A stretch of 64,000 bases of DNA, taken from assembly GCA_022041995.1 (NCBI GenBank), contig CP074381.1, forward strand, positions 2,294,001 to 2,358,000. Direction: 5' to 3'. A program made the position numbers and the translations under genes. This stretch comes from Cupriavidus necator. GTDB lineage: Bacteria > Pseudomonadota > Gammaproteobacteria > Burkholderiales > Burkholderiaceae. Every line of letters begins with the position of its first letter. The stretch's first letter is position 1. A model generated the notes under the pieces. It was not told the DNA's origin. It made no database searches and saw nothing but the letters and a program-made list of their open reading frames with translations. Shown in pieces: positions 1 to 9,346 of the stretch.

Positions 1-322
1 TCGACACCAGACCCAGCGTGCTGCCATCCGGAGAAGCCTTGGTAACCTGCGCTGTTCCTGTTACGCCGCCGGCCCCTGGCAAGTTCTCAATCACGACTGG
101 CTGACCCATGGCTTTGGTAAGCGCGGGGCCTGCAGCTCTTGCAATGGTGTCGGCTCCGGATCCAGCGCTCAAGGGCAAGATGAGCCGCACTGGCTTGCCG
201 TTCTGCGCAATGGCAGGAAAGCTGGTAATGCCTGCCAACACGGCCGTAAGGGATGACGCGGTAATGACTGAGAGCAATCTGCGGCGGCCGAGCGACAGCC
301 ACCGCGTCGAACGAGAAAGCAT
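1..322 (-). CDS. Bug-family tripartite tricarboxylate transporter receptor (partial, C-terminus off window)
   Basis: This is the N-terminal part of a periplasmic solute receptor of the Bug/TctC family, which captures organic acids and related compounds outside the inner membrane. The start at 322 is not flanked by a long upstream reading frame and follows the purine-rich stretch AGGAGA about 5 bases upstream. The first ~35 residues form an Arg-rich n-region, a hydrophobic core and a cleavage-like A-I-A-Q. Then come the family hallmarks: a strand ending in V-R-L-I-L-P, a glycine/serine-rich loop, E-N-L-P-G-A-G-G and S-P-D-G-S-T-L. It lies 42 bases after the CoA-transferase stop in the same direction, so it is probably the receptor for the substrate of that operon. 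The rest of the gene lies beyond base 1. Confidence 0.88.
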   Translation of the reverse strand, partial: MLSRSTRWLSLGRRRLLSVITASSLTAVLAGITSFPAIAQNGKPVRLILPLSAGSGADTIARAAGPALTKAMGQPVVIENLPGAGGVTGTAQVTKASPDGSTLGLVS

Positions 323-364
323 CGGTTGTCTCCTGTTTATTTATGTAGGGGTTCTCTACCCTGC

Positions 365-1527
365 CTAGACTGTCGAACGTAGTCGCGACAGGATCTCGGC
401 GTTGTGCTCACCGGCACTCGGGAGCGGCCTGAGCACCCCGGGGCGTCGACCATTCATGGTAAAGGGCAGTAAGACGACCGGCGCCGTAGACCCGTCTTCC
501 ACTTGCATCGGGACAAGGCCGCCGCTCGCCTTCAGGTGCGGATCCTCGATCAGTTGATCAGGGCGGACAATGGGCGCGTATGGGACACCCGCGGCTTCCA
601 GTTTCGGCGACAACTCTGCGACGGACATCCTGCTCAGAATCTGGCCGAGTTCCTGAAGCATCATCGGGCGCGCTGCCACGCGTAGCGAGTTGTCGGCGTA
701 TTCCGGCCGACCGATCAGTTCCGGATGACCCAGCACGTTGCACAGTGCGACGAACTGCTTATCGCTCACCGCGCCAATAAAGAGCTGCTCTCCTTCGGCA
801 AGCGTGAAGATGTCGTAGATGCTCCAAGCCTGCGCCCTGGCCGGCATCGGGGGTGGCGCCTCGCCTGTCATCGCATACTGCTGCATGTGCTGTGCCGACA
901 GGAACACGCAGTTCTCAAACAGGGCACTCTGGAGTTCTTGTCCGCGCCCCGTATGGTCCCGCTCGCGCAACGCCGCGAGCACGCCAATCGCACCGAACAT
1001 TCCCCCATGATGTCGTTCACAGATGTTCCCGCGCGCAGCGGCTGGCCTACCGGCCCCGTCATGTAGGATAAGCCGGCCATCATCTGTACGACTTCATCGA
1101 GCGCCAGCCGATGCTCATATGGGCCGGGCAAGAACCCCTTGTGGGTCACATAGATCAGACGCGGATTCTTCTCAGCAAGCGTCTTGTAGTCGAGGCCAAA
1201 TTGCTGCATCAGACCGGGACGGAAGTTCTCTATCAGCACGTCACTCTGCTCCGCAAGCTCAGCAGCAGCAGCGCGACCCTCTTCGGTCTGGATGTCCAGC
1301 ACGACGCTCTTCTTGTTGCGATTGAATGTGCGGAAGAAGCCGATGCCGACGCCAAGCAGGTTTCGAGTCTTGTCACCGCCTGGAGGCTCGATCTTGATGA
1401 CTTCGGCACCGAGGTCGGCAAGGATCATCCCGCATGTCGGGCCCATGACCATGTGCGAAAACTCTAGGACCCGGATGCCGGCCAACGGGAGACCCTGTTC
1501 GTCCGACTGGGTTAAGTGATAATCCAT
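365..1527 (-). CDS. CaiB/BaiF family III CoA-transferase, single-base frameshift
   Basis: Family III CoA-transferases move CoA between carboxylic acids in the cytoplasm. The start at 1527 follows GAGAGGCAAC, 8 bases after the stop of the lyase gene. Residues 15-50 hold the N-terminal Rossmann-like part (V-L-E-F, A-D-L-G-A-E-V-I-K-I-E), and Asp172 in S-V-N-D-I-M-G is the expected catalytic aspartate. The frame breaks directly after it, in a run of five C at 1002-1006. With six C the protein continues as G-G-M-F-G-A-I-G-V and runs without interruption to the stop at 365, giving about 387 residues, a normal family length. It is either a fresh frameshift mutation or a homopolymer read error. Its pairing with an HMG-CoA-lyase homologue suggests activation of a hydroxy acid followed by C-C cleavage. 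Confidence 0.9.
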
Positions 1528-1535
1528 GTTGCCTC

Positions 1536-2483
1536 TCAAGCTGCTGCGGTGACTTGGGTAGTCCCAAAGGTTTTTGGTAGCCCCGCTTTCCACAGAGTTC
1601 CATGCATGATTTCGCCTGCCAGCCATGCGGAGATTTTTTCCCGCAGGACCAGCAGTGCAGAGATGTCGACTCCGGTCTCAATGCCCATGCTTTCCAACAT
1701 ATAGGCCAGGTCTTCGCCGGCCACATTGCCGCTGGCACCAGGTGCATGAGGGCAGCCGCCAATACCGGTCAAGCAGGCATCAAAACGCGTGATGCCGGTC
1801 TGAAGCGCGGCGAACACATTGGCAAGACCCAAGCCACGGGTATCGTGAAAGTGGCCGCACCAGAGCTTGTCCCCGGCTATTGCGCGGGCCCGCTCGAACA
1901 GGTCCATGACCATCAAAGGATCGGCATAACCGACCGTGTCGGCGAGGCAGACACGATCAGCCCCGACATCTAGCAACGCCTCCATCAGCCGAAGCACTTC
2001 TGCGGGATTTACTTCGCCCTGGATGGTGCAGCCGAAGGCGGTCCCTACCCCGCCTTCGATAACGGTCTTCGAACTAGAGGCATCCCGTGCGGCGCGAATG
2101 CGTCCGACTTCTGTTACTACCTCGTCGGGTGTCTTTCTCAGGTTCGCAAGACTGTGAGCGTGGCTTGCAGACAAAGGCACAATCATCAAGTCGGCGCCAC
2201 TGGCGATGGCGTCCTCTGCGCCTCGCAGGTTTGGTACGAGAACCGAAACAAAAAGGCCCGGCAAAGTGCGTGCGAAATCTACGATCTCGGCGGTGTCGGC
2301 GAGTTGCGGCAGAAGGCGGGCCGGCACAAATGATCCAACTTCCAACTCCCTGAGCCCTGCGTCATAGGCCGCGCGGATCCATTCCTTCTTCCGTTCGGTG
2401 GGCAGGATTGTCCGAATGCTTTGAAGGCCATCGCGCAAGCCGACTTCGCGGATCACTGCGCGCTGTGGGATCGTGGTTGCCAT
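1536..2483 (-). CDS. Hydroxymethylglutaryl-CoA lyase family protein
   Basis: A 315-residue TIM-barrel lyase of the HMG-CoA lyase family, which splits 3-hydroxy-3-methyl-acyl-CoAs into two smaller acids or acyl-CoAs. Residues 12-21 (R-E-V-G-L-R-D-G-L-Q) give the conserved N-terminal Arg/Asp, His211 and His213 in G-H-F-H-D-T-R-G are the metal ligands, and Cys244 in G-G-C-P-H-A-P-G-A-S-G-N is the catalytic loop cysteine, so all key residues are present. It is the first gene of a lyase, CoA-transferase, Bug-receptor operon. Together these fit import of a branched hydroxy-dicarboxylate, CoA activation and cleavage; the exact substrate is inference. A LysR gene lies divergently 180 bases upstream. 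Confidence 0.92.
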   Translation of the reverse strand: MATTIPQRAVIREVGLRDGLQSIRTILPTERKKEWIRAAYDAGLRELEVGSFVPARLLPQLADTAEIVDFARTLPGLFVSVLVPNLRGAEDAIASGADLMIVPLSASHAHSLANLRKTPDEVVTEVGRIRAARDASSSKTVIEGGVGTAFGCTIQGEVNPAEVLRLMEALLDVGADRVCLADTVGYADPLMVMDLFERARAIAGDKLWCGHFHDTRGLGLANVFAALQTGITRFDACLTGIGGCPHAPGASGNVAGEDLAYMLESMGIETGVDISALLVLREKISAWLAGEIMHGTLWKAGLPKTFGTTQVTAAA

Positions 2484-2492
2484 GTGTAATTT

Positions 2493-2511
2493 CCATGAAG
2501 TTGCATCATGG
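2493..2511. promoter_or_regulatory. Candidate LysR operator (T-N11-A)
   Basis: CCATGA and TCATGG form a perfect inverted repeat separated by 7 bases, and the arms contain the T-N11-A pattern typical of LysR-type sites. It lies 10 bases upstream of the lyase start, inside the divergent region shared with the LysR gene. Such a close position would fit repression or autoregulation better than classical activation. Confidence 0.45.
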
Positions 2512-2663
2512 CCTGAAATTTATGGCGTTAACAACAGGAGGAACAGCGATCTTTCGTGTAGGCTATCGTGACGAAATGGAATGACTGGTGCCAAAGGAAA
2601 CCGCCAGCCACCACCCATGGGAATACCTAAGTTACTTCCAAGTCAATTTTTTCGGTATGGCTG

Positions 2664-3575
2664 ATGAGAGACTTCGACTTAACATCACTGCGCCTTTTTG
2701 TTGCCGCGTGCGAGAACCAGAACATCGCTCGTGCTGCGGAACAGTCGCACTTGGTTGCGTCTGGTGTCAGTAAGCGCCTCGGGCAGCTAGAGGACTCGGT
2801 TGGAGCGAAGCTGTTTGAAAGGGGCCGACGTGGCGTCATTCCGACAGCTGCGGGTGAAGTGCTGTTATCCCATGCGCGTGCCATGATTGCGGCTGCCGAC
2901 CGTGCCGCTCGGGACCTGGCCGACTTCGGAAGCGGCATACGAGGGCACGTACGGTTGATCGCCACGGTTTCATCAATGGCGGAGTTGCTGCCGCAGGACA
3001 TTGCATCATTCCTTCGGATCCCAGAGCATCGCGACATTGCAGTCACGATCGATGAGGGATTGAGCAATGACATTGTCGAGGCCCTGCGCGATGGCACCGT
3101 TCCCCTCGGCATATGCTGGAACGCGGCCGGCCTAGAGGGCTTTCAGACACGGCCTTATCGCAGCGATCATTTGGCGGCAGTCGTCCCTGCCGACCACCCT
3201 CTCGCGGACGCGGATCAATGCACTTTTGAACAAACACTACCGTTCGACCATGTAGGCATGCCCGCGCAATCCGCCATTCATGCGTTGCTCGGTCGGCAGG
3301 CGGCCATTCTTGGCAAACGGATGCTCTACCGGGCGGTGGTCTCTACGTTTGACGGTGCTCTTCGATGCGTCGAGGCAAACCTTGGAATCTGCATCATTCC
3401 GGCAGAAACGGTGCAGCCGATAGCTGAGGCTTTTGGAGCAAAAGTGGTACCGCTACGGGATGAGTGGGCTCGCCGAGGCTTTTCGATTTGCTTCCGGAAT
3501 TTCGATGCTTTGTCGCCAGCAGCGCGCCTTCTTGTCGCACATTTGTCCGACAAGAGAAATGATGACCTGCGATAG
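2664..3575 (+). CDS. LysR-family transcriptional regulator
   Basis: A 303-residue LysR-type regulator. The N-terminal winged HTH is clear (residues 5-65: L-T-S-L-R-L-F-V-A-A, then A-R-A-A-E-Q-S-H and L-G-Q-L-E-D-S-V-G-A-K-L-F-E-R), followed by a periplasmic-binding-protein-like effector domain of about 210 residues. It is transcribed away from the lyase/CoA-transferase/Bug operon, the usual arrangement for a LysR protein and its target, and an inverted repeat with T-N11-A spacing lies between them. The inducer is probably the operon substrate or an acyl-CoA derived from it, which is inference from context. Length and domain order are normal. Confidence 0.92.
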   Translation: MRDFDLTSLRLFVAACENQNIARAAEQSHLVASGVSKRLGQLEDSVGAKLFERGRRGVIPTAAGEVLLSHARAMIAAADRAARDLADFGSGIRGHVRLIATVSSMAELLPQDIASFLRIPEHRDIAVTIDEGLSNDIVEALRDGTVPLGICWNAAGLEGFQTRPYRSDHLAAVVPADHPLADADQCTFEQTLPFDHVGMPAQSAIHALLGRQAAILGKRMLYRAVVSTFDGALRCVEANLGICIIPAETVQPIAEAFGAKVVPLRDEWARRGFSICFRNFDALSPAARLLVAHLSDKRNDDLR

Positions 3576-3718
3576 CGTGGGCAGACAACGCCAGCCGGCT
3601 GCTTTACAACCTAGGACAGACGGCCATAGTCGGATGGACGGCCGACTGGAAAGGGTCGGAAGCGGAAATCCGTAGTCGGTGCCGGCCTGGCGACCGACGA
3701 TCGCCCGCCTTCGGCCAG

Positions 3719-3739
3719 TCTGAGTCAATCGGACTCAGA
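3719..3739. repeat. Small perfect hairpin
   Basis: TCTGAGTC and GACTCAGA form 8-bp arms around a 5-base loop in the 297-base gap between the LysR gene and the convergent MFS gene. No T-run follows, so it is at best a weak bidirectional terminator. Nothing else was recognised in the gap. Confidence 0.4.
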
Positions 3740-3872
3740 ATCTCGAGGGCCGGGCTTGGCTCAATTGCAGTCGTTCCAGTATGGGTCCTCGGGAGCCCGA
3801 CGGCAACGCATGGCCAGCCCTATGGCCCTTGACGGACGGTTCGCTCGCTGCCTGGCCGAAGTTAATGGCGAA

Positions 3873-5189
3873 TCAAGAAGCCCCCGCGTCCCTGCCGGTG
3901 CGATCGATCCTGCCTCCCATCGCCTTCAGCCCGATGCCAGCAGCCAGTGCGATCACGGCGACACCCGTCAGATAGAGGCCTGGTGCAGCCAGGGATCCTG
4001 TCGCGTGCAGCAATTGCGTCACCAGGAAGGGGGTGGCGCCGGTGAAAACGACAGTGGCAAGGTTAAGCGAAAGTGCAATGCCGCTGAAGCGGACTTCAGT
4101 GGGGAAAAGATCGGCCAACAGGAATGCGTAGGACCCATTCACCAGTCCGCCCACGGCCCCGATGATCGTGAAGGCTGCGATCACGTCGAGCCTCTGGGCA
4201 GTGAGCAGTGCATAGAACGGGTAGCTCACTGCCAGCATCAGGATGGTCCCGAGCCGATGCCAGTGCCGGGACGCGATACGGTCACCCAGGCAGGCAAAGA
4301 GAAGGAGCGACACGCACATCGTGGCAATCCCGATGTTCTGCCCCTCGCTGACCAGACGCAGATCTTCATGCAGTACAAGCGCCATGTACGACGGCAGCAC
4401 CACGAACAGCAGGCTGTTCGACGCGTTGACGATCCCTGCCACTCCCACGCCGACAACGATCTGCTTCGGATATTCAGCGAGCACGCGGCGGAACGGGTGC
4501 TTGACCTTGAGGCTCCTGAGTTGCTGGAACTCGCTGGATTCTTCGAGCGAAGTCCGCAGCCAGTAAGACAGCAGGCCGATGACGCCGCCAAAAAGGAAGG
4601 CGACGCGCCATCCGTATGCCAGCACATCGTCTGCCGACAGCGTCGAATGAATGACCAGGCTGACTAGCGTGGCGATCAGGATGCCCGCAGCGGCGCAGAA
4701 AATGACAAGCCCACTGACCGTGCTGGCCCGGCCGGGCACTTCCTCCACCACATAGGTGATCGAGCAGGGCAATTCCCCTGCCAGAAAGAAGCCTTGCAAG
4801 AGTCGGAGCAGCACGAGCAACACCGGTGCGGCCATGCCGATGGCGGCATAACCGGGGACCAGCCCGATGCCGATGGTCGTGGCCGACATCGCCAGCACTG
4901 AGACCAGGAAGACCACGCGCCGGCCAAAGCGGTCGCCCAGGCTGCTCAGGATGACGCCGCCCAGCGGCCGGGATACGTACCCGAGCGCGAAGACGCCGAA
5001 GGCGCCAATCAGCGAAGCGACGGGATCTGACGCTGGAAAGAACTGCGTGGCGATCTCCCGCGCGAAGACGCCGTAGATGATGAAGTCGTACAGTTCCAGC
5101 GAGCCACCAAGGCTGGCCAGGATAACGGTCTTCCACTTCTGCCTGAGCATGGGGTGGCGCGCTTGCAGCGCGAGGTCGATCGACGTCAT
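3873..5189 (-). CDS. MFS transporter, metabolite:H+ symporter (MHS) type
   Basis: A 438-residue permease with 12 predicted membrane segments. The first cytoplasmic loop carries the MFS signature as G-D-R-F-G-R-R near residue 87, and the N-terminal segment S-L-E-L-Y-D-F-I-I-Y-G is characteristic of the MHS subfamily (proline/betaine, dicarboxylate and shikimate porters) in the inner membrane. It is the last gene of the sulfatase operon, 263 bases after the Bug receptor stop, in the same direction. It would import the intact sulfate ester or a product of it, or export one. Substrate cannot be read from sequence. The 5190-5452 spacer shows no gene. Confidence 0.9.
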   Translation of the reverse strand: MTSIDLALQARHPMLRQKWKTVILASLGGSLELYDFIIYGVFAREIATQFFPASDPVASLIGAFGVFALGYVSRPLGGVILSSLGDRFGRRVVFLVSVLAMSATTIGIGLVPGYAAIGMAAPVLLVLLRLLQGFFLAGELPCSITYVVEEVPGRASTVSGLVIFCAAAGILIATLVSLVIHSTLSADDVLAYGWRVAFLFGGVIGLLSYWLRTSLEESSEFQQLRSLKVKHPFRRVLAEYPKQIVVGVGVAGIVNASNSLLFVVLPSYMALVLHEDLRLVSEGQNIGIATMCVSLLLFACLGDRIASRHWHRLGTILMLAVSYPFYALLTAQRLDVIAAFTIIGAVGGLVNGSYAFLLADLFPTEVRFSGIALSLNLATVVFTGATPFLVTQLLHATGSLAAPGLYLTGVAVIALAAGIGLKAMGGRIDRTGRDAGAS

Positions 5190-5452
5190 GACTTGTCTCC
5201 AATCGGTATTGTGTCGCGCTCTGCGTCGCGTCGCTCAGAGTTTGTTGCGCACGCCCGGCATCGAGGTCCGGCCGTTCCCAGCATGCGGCTGTCATCCTGC
5301 GACAGGCTGCTGGCGAAGGTCGTCGCCAGCGGATCGATCAGACGAGCGTGCCCCGGGGCAGGCGGATCCGATAGGCGAGCGTCCGCTTCGAGAACGAGCA
5401 GGCAATGGATTTGAAGAAGGGCCAATCACAACGCCAGACGGGCTGGCGGGAG

Positions 5453-6429
5453 CTACGTCCCTTTGATGCCGAAGCGCCTGATGATGTCTCTGTAACGCGT
5501 CGATTCGCTGCGCATCCGTTCTGCGAATTGCGCGCCCGGCATGCTGACCAGATCCGTCCCGAGGGCCAAGAACCTCGCCCTCGTGTCCGGGCGCTTGAGC
5601 ACAGTGAACGCTGCCTTTTCAAGCTGGGCGACGACGTCCGCGGGCGCGCGCGACGGCACGAGCAGTCCATACCACGTCACGAAGTCGTCCTCCCGCATGA
5701 CGCCCATCGCCTCGCCAAGCGTCGGCACGTTCGGCAGCAGCGGCGAGCGGCGGGGCTGGGTGATCGCCAGCGGCACCAGCTTGCCGGACGCGATATGCGG
5801 TAACAGCGGGGGCGCGCCGACGAGCGCGAAGGTCACCTCGCCGCCCAGCGCGGCCACGGTTGCAGGGCCGGCCCCCTTGTAAGGAACGTGGACGATGTCG
5901 AGCCCGGTTTGCGCCCGCAGCAACTCCAGTGCAATGTGCTGCGGTGAACCGTTGCCGGGCGTGCCGACCGTGATCCCGCCGGGGCTGCGTTTTGCCGCGT
6001 CGAACGCCGCGCGCAAGGTGTTCGCGCCGAGCGTTGCTTTGGCGACGAACACGTTTGGCGACTGCGAGATCAGCACGACCGGCGTGAAGTCGGTGATCGG
6101 CGCATACGACGTCTTTGCCTGCAGCCACGGCGTAATGGTCAGTTCCGGATTGCCGGCAACGAGCACCGTATACCCGTCCGGGGAGGACTTAGCGGCCGCC
6201 TCGGCGCCCATCATTCCGCCAGCCCCGGGACGGTTGTCAACCACGAAGCTCTGCCTGAGTTCGTTGCCCATTCCCTGCCCGAGCAGGCGGGCGATGGCGT
6301 CCGCCCCGCCCCGGCCGCGTAGGGCACGATCATCCTGACCGGCGCGTTGGGATAGCCCTGCGCCCACGCCGGGTCGAGCGTGGCGAGCAGCGACGCGCCC
6401 AGCGCACCCATGAAGGTTCTGCGATGCAT
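5453..6429 (-). CDS. Bug-family periplasmic receptor, single-base frameshift
   Basis: A tripartite tricarboxylate transporter receptor of about 325 residues. The start at 6429 gives M-H-R-R-T-F-M-G followed by a hydrophobic core and A-W-A-Q, a signal peptide with a twin-arginine flavour. Residues after V-P-Y-A-A-G shift frame at the CCCC run 6309-6312. One extra C restores G-G-G-A-D-A-I-A-R-L-L and joins to the long frame with D-N-R-P-G-A-G-G, S-P-D-G-Y-T-V-L, G-T-P-G-N-G-S-P-Q-H and V-P-Y-K-G-A-G-P, all Bug landmarks. It lies 14 bases after the FAD-oxidase stop, in an operon with a sulfatase, so its ligand may be a sulfated or hydroxylated carboxylate (inference). The break resembles the other G/C-run breaks in this window. 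Confidence 0.88.
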
Positions 6430-6443
6430 GTGGATCTCCCGCG

Positions 6444-7787
6444 CTAGTCGAATATCCGGCCGGGATTCAGTATGCCGGCCGGATCCATCGCCTGCTTGAG
6501 GCGACGCATCAGCGCGATCTCCTCAGGCTTGCGCGATACCAGGAGGTATTCCTTCTTCAGCCGGCCAATGCCATGTTCGGCACTGACGGTGCCCCCGCGG
6601 CCCTTCAGTGCAGCGTAGGCCAGTTGGTCGACGAGATGCACGCCGGCGTCGTCGACGGGGCCGCTGATCAGGTGGATGTTGTTGTCGCCCAGATGCCCGA
6701 GGAACAGGTGTTCCGCATCCGGCAGGCGTTCCCGCAGCGCGGCTTCCAGTTGCCCGATGTAGCTGGCAGTCTCGCTCCACGGCAGGCCGAGGTCGAGCGT
6801 CGCAGCCGGCTTGAGATGCGTAAGGACTTCCGGGATTGACTCGCGCAGACGCCAGAACGCTTCCCGATGCGACAGCGATGCGGCAAGGGCGCAGTCGGTG
6901 ATCTCGCCAGCTTCCAGCGCATCGGACAACGCTGTTTGCAGCGCGTCATCCATCGATTGCCCGACATTGCCGGCCGCCTCGATCAGGACATGCCACGGCG
7001 CTGCGGCGACTGGCGCCGGCTGCCCAGTCAGGCGCGACGCAAGGCTGACGAAACGATCGGACATGAATTCGAACGCGCACATCGCCGAACCCAGGCGGCG
7101 CTTGAGCGCACGCAGCAGTTGCGGCAGCGCCTCGAAGCGGGCGGCCGACACCCACGCCGCCGCCAGATCGCCCATCGGCGGATGCAGCCGCAGGGTCAGC
7201 CGTGTGATGATGCCCAGCGTGCCTTCGGTTCCGATGAACAGGAACCGTGGATCCAGTCCCGTGCTGTTCTTGACCAGGCGGGATAGCGACGAGACAACAG
7301 TGCCGTCGGGCAGCACGGCCTCGATGCCGAGCACGGAGTCGCGCATTGTTCCGTAGCGCATCACGCGGATGCCGCCGGCATTGGTCGAGGCATTTCCACC
7401 GATCTGGCAACTGCCGCGTGCGCCGAGGTCGACCGCGAACATCCAGCCCTGGTCTGCCGCCGCCTCCTGGACCTGCTGGAGCGTCGCGCCGGCCTGGACC
7501 TGCATCACGCCTTCGAGGGCGTCGATCTCTTCGATCCGGTTCATGCGTTCGAGGTTGATCACCACGTCCCCCTCGCCGGGCACCGCACCGCCGGCCACGC
7601 CGGTCAGCCCGCCCTGCACCGTGATCCGGCGCCCTTGCTCGTGGCAGCGGCGTACGATGGCCGCGACTTCCCCGGTCGTGGCAGGGCGATATACCTGGGC
7701 GGGCCGTCCAACGGCGAGTCCGCTCCAGTCCGTGAGAAAGCGCTCGTCGATCTCGGTCGACGGTGTCAGTTGAAGCTGATCGTCCAT
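6444..7787 (-). CDS. FAD-linked oxidase (GlcD / D-2-hydroxyacid dehydrogenase type)
   Basis: A 447-residue flavoprotein of the vanillyl-alcohol-oxidase/FAD_binding_4 superfamily with a C-terminal FAD-oxidase domain. The N-terminal half carries the FAD pyrophosphate loop (G-G-L-T-G-V-A-G-G-A-V-P) and the G-G-N-A-S-T-N-A-G-G motif. The C-terminal half has H-L-G-D-N-N-I-H-L and S-A-E-H-G-I-G-R-L-K-K-E-Y, the metal/substrate-binding His motifs of D-lactate, D-2-hydroxyglutarate and glycolate dehydrogenases. It starts 16 bases after the sulfatase stop with AGGAGGTGAC in front, so the two are translated as a pair. A likely role is oxidation of the 2-hydroxy acid released by the sulfatase; that link is inferred from order only. 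Confidence 0.9.
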   Translation of the reverse strand: MDDQLQLTPSTEIDERFLTDWSGLAVGRPAQVYRPATTGEVAAIVRRCHEQGRRITVQGGLTGVAGGAVPGEGDVVINLERMNRIEEIDALEGVMQVQAGATLQQVQEAAADQGWMFAVDLGARGSCQIGGNASTNAGGIRVMRYGTMRDSVLGIEAVLPDGTVVSSLSRLVKNSTGLDPRFLFIGTEGTLGIITRLTLRLHPPMGDLAAAWVSAARFEALPQLLRALKRRLGSAMCAFEFMSDRFVSLASRLTGQPAPVAAAPWHVLIEAAGNVGQSMDDALQTALSDALEAGEITDCALAASLSHREAFWRLRESIPEVLTHLKPAATLDLGLPWSETASYIGQLEAALRERLPDAEHLFLGHLGDNNIHLISGPVDDAGVHLVDQLAYAALKGRGGTVSAEHGIGRLKKEYLLVSRKPEEIALMRRLKQAMDPAGILNPGRIFD

Positions 7788-7803
7788 GATGTCACCTCCT
7801 GTC

Positions 7804-9252
7804 TTATGCGACGGTCTTCGCCGTCACGGGGGTGGATGTGGACGAGCCGAGCGTATGGGCCACATCGGGGCCGCCGTAGTGCTCGATCAGGGCGGCTTGA
7901 TCGCACTTGGCCTGCCGATCAACGGCATCGGGGTCACAGATCGCCAGCAGGGCCTCATGCATGCTGGCCAGTACCGGGGAGTAGGCTGGATCGCCAGCCA
8001 GATCGGTCAGTTCCTCGGGGTCCGACCGCAGGTCGAACAACTCCGGGCGGAAGCCAACGTAATAGTGGTACTTCCAGCATCCCTTGCGTAGCATGAAGCC
8101 ACCCGCATTGCTGCCTGCCGCGTGGTACTCGCTGAGGATGACCCGATCCGGTTCCGGCGCGGAACGCGCAAGCTCGAACAGGGAGCGGCCGGGCCGGTCA
8201 TCGATCTCCGTCGCCGGATCGATGCCGGCGCCTTGCAGGATCGTCGGGAACAAGTCCAGGAGGTCGACCGGGGTGTCGCACACACCGGGCGTGACATTCG
8301 GGCCGGCCAGCAGCATCGGTACCTTGACGCTCTCTTCATAGAGGGTCGACTTGCCCCAAACACCACGCGCACCGAGGTTGTCCCCGTGGTCGGAGGTATA
8401 GACGATGTGCGTGGTGTCTTCCAATCCGTTGTCGCGCAGCGCCCCGAGGATCTGGCCGACGTTGTGGTCGAGCCAGGTGCAGAGCCCGTAGTACGCGGCG
8501 AAGGCGCGCAGGCGTTCGTCGGCATTGGCGAACTGCCTTTCCGACGCCATGAAGTCGCAATACTCCTTGACCCAGGGATGCTGTTCGTAGCCGGTACGCG
8601 GGTGCAGCTTCGGCTCCGGCAGGCAGTCGGTCGGGTAGAGGTTGTAAAACGCTTCAGGCACGACGAAGGGGAAATGCGGCGCGACCAAGCCGACGTACAG
8701 GACGACGCCGTCTTCCTGGCGCTGTGCCGCCTCCTGCAGCCATTGCACCGCCCGCTGTGTCACCGCCCGGTCGTATTGCGTGTACGACGACTCGCCGGGG
8801 CCGATATGCTCGCCCAGCATGCGCGGGCCGTTCTCGCGCGGACGAAACGGATTGCGGATCGACGCCCAGACCATGCCGTGGCCACCGACCACGTGCATCG
8901 GCAGGTGCTCCGCATCGAAGCCCGCCGGATCTTCCTCGTTGCGGTAATGCAGCTTGCCAATGCTCTCGACGCGGATGCCCCGGTCCTGCAGCACATGGCC
9001 CCAGCCGCGCTGCTCGCCGGTATAGGGCATAGCGTTGTCCCAGAGCCGGACTTGATGCACCCGCCGGCCCGTGGCAAAGGCTGCACGGGCCGGGACGCAG
9101 ATCGGGCTGGGTGTGTAGGCGTTGGAGAAGCGCACGCCGCGGGCGGCCAGTGCATCCAGGTTGGGGGTTTTCACGAAGGGATGCCCGGAGCAGCCCATCA
9201 TCCTCGGGTCGTGCTCATCGGACATGATGACCACAACATTCTTGCTTGCCAT
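7804..9252 (-). CDS. Type I sulfatase, choline-sulfatase-like
   Basis: A 482-residue alkaline-phosphatase-fold sulfatase. The formylglycine motif is C-V-P-A-R with Cys52 as the residue to be converted, in S-P-I-C-V-P-A-R-A-A-F-A-T-G-R. The metal site is announced by I-M-S-D-E-H at residues 9-14, and T-S-D-H-G-D-N-L-G-A lies in the middle. The overall pattern (K-T-P-N-L-D, H-Q-V-R-L-W-D-N-A-M-P-Y) is closest to choline-O-sulfatase. The start at 9252 was preferred because GGAGAC lies 7 bases upstream; an ATG four codons earlier overlaps that site. No signal peptide is seen, so it should work in the cytoplasm on an imported ester. Neighbours (FAD oxidase, receptor, permease) argue for a substrate other than choline sulfate. 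Confidence 0.92.
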   Translation of the reverse strand: MASKNVVVIMSDEHDPRMMGCSGHPFVKTPNLDALAARGVRFSNAYTPSPICVPARAAFATGRRVHQVRLWDNAMPYTGEQRGWGHVLQDRGIRVESIGKLHYRNEEDPAGFDAEHLPMHVVGGHGMVWASIRNPFRPRENGPRMLGEHIGPGESSYTQYDRAVTQRAVQWLQEAAQRQEDGVVLYVGLVAPHFPFVVPEAFYNLYPTDCLPEPKLHPRTGYEQHPWVKEYCDFMASERQFANADERLRAFAAYYGLCTWLDHNVGQILGALRDNGLEDTTHIVYTSDHGDNLGARGVWGKSTLYEESVKVPMLLAGPNVTPGVCDTPVDLLDLFPTILQGAGIDPATEIDDRPGRSLFELARSAPEPDRVILSEYHAAGSNAGGFMLRKGCWKYHYYVGFRPELFDLRSDPEELTDLAGDPAYSPVLASMHEALLAICDPDAVDRQAKCDQAALIEHYGGPDVAHTLGSSTSTPVTAKTVA

Positions 9253-9346
9253 GCTTGTCTCCATCGAAGGCGTCTCAGCGCGCTATGGAGACAACTCTAA
9301 TCAAGCCGTTGCGCCGAAACCAATACTGTCTCGGACTAGGGAGGTT

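Noticed and set aside
3756..4667. 303-residue plus-strand frame opposite the MFS transporter
   Set aside because: A shadow of the GC-rich permease gene; composition is Arg/His/Gln-rich and without domain.
8122..9300. 392-residue plus-strand frame opposite the sulfatase
   Set aside because: Antisense shadow of a gene with strong motif support.
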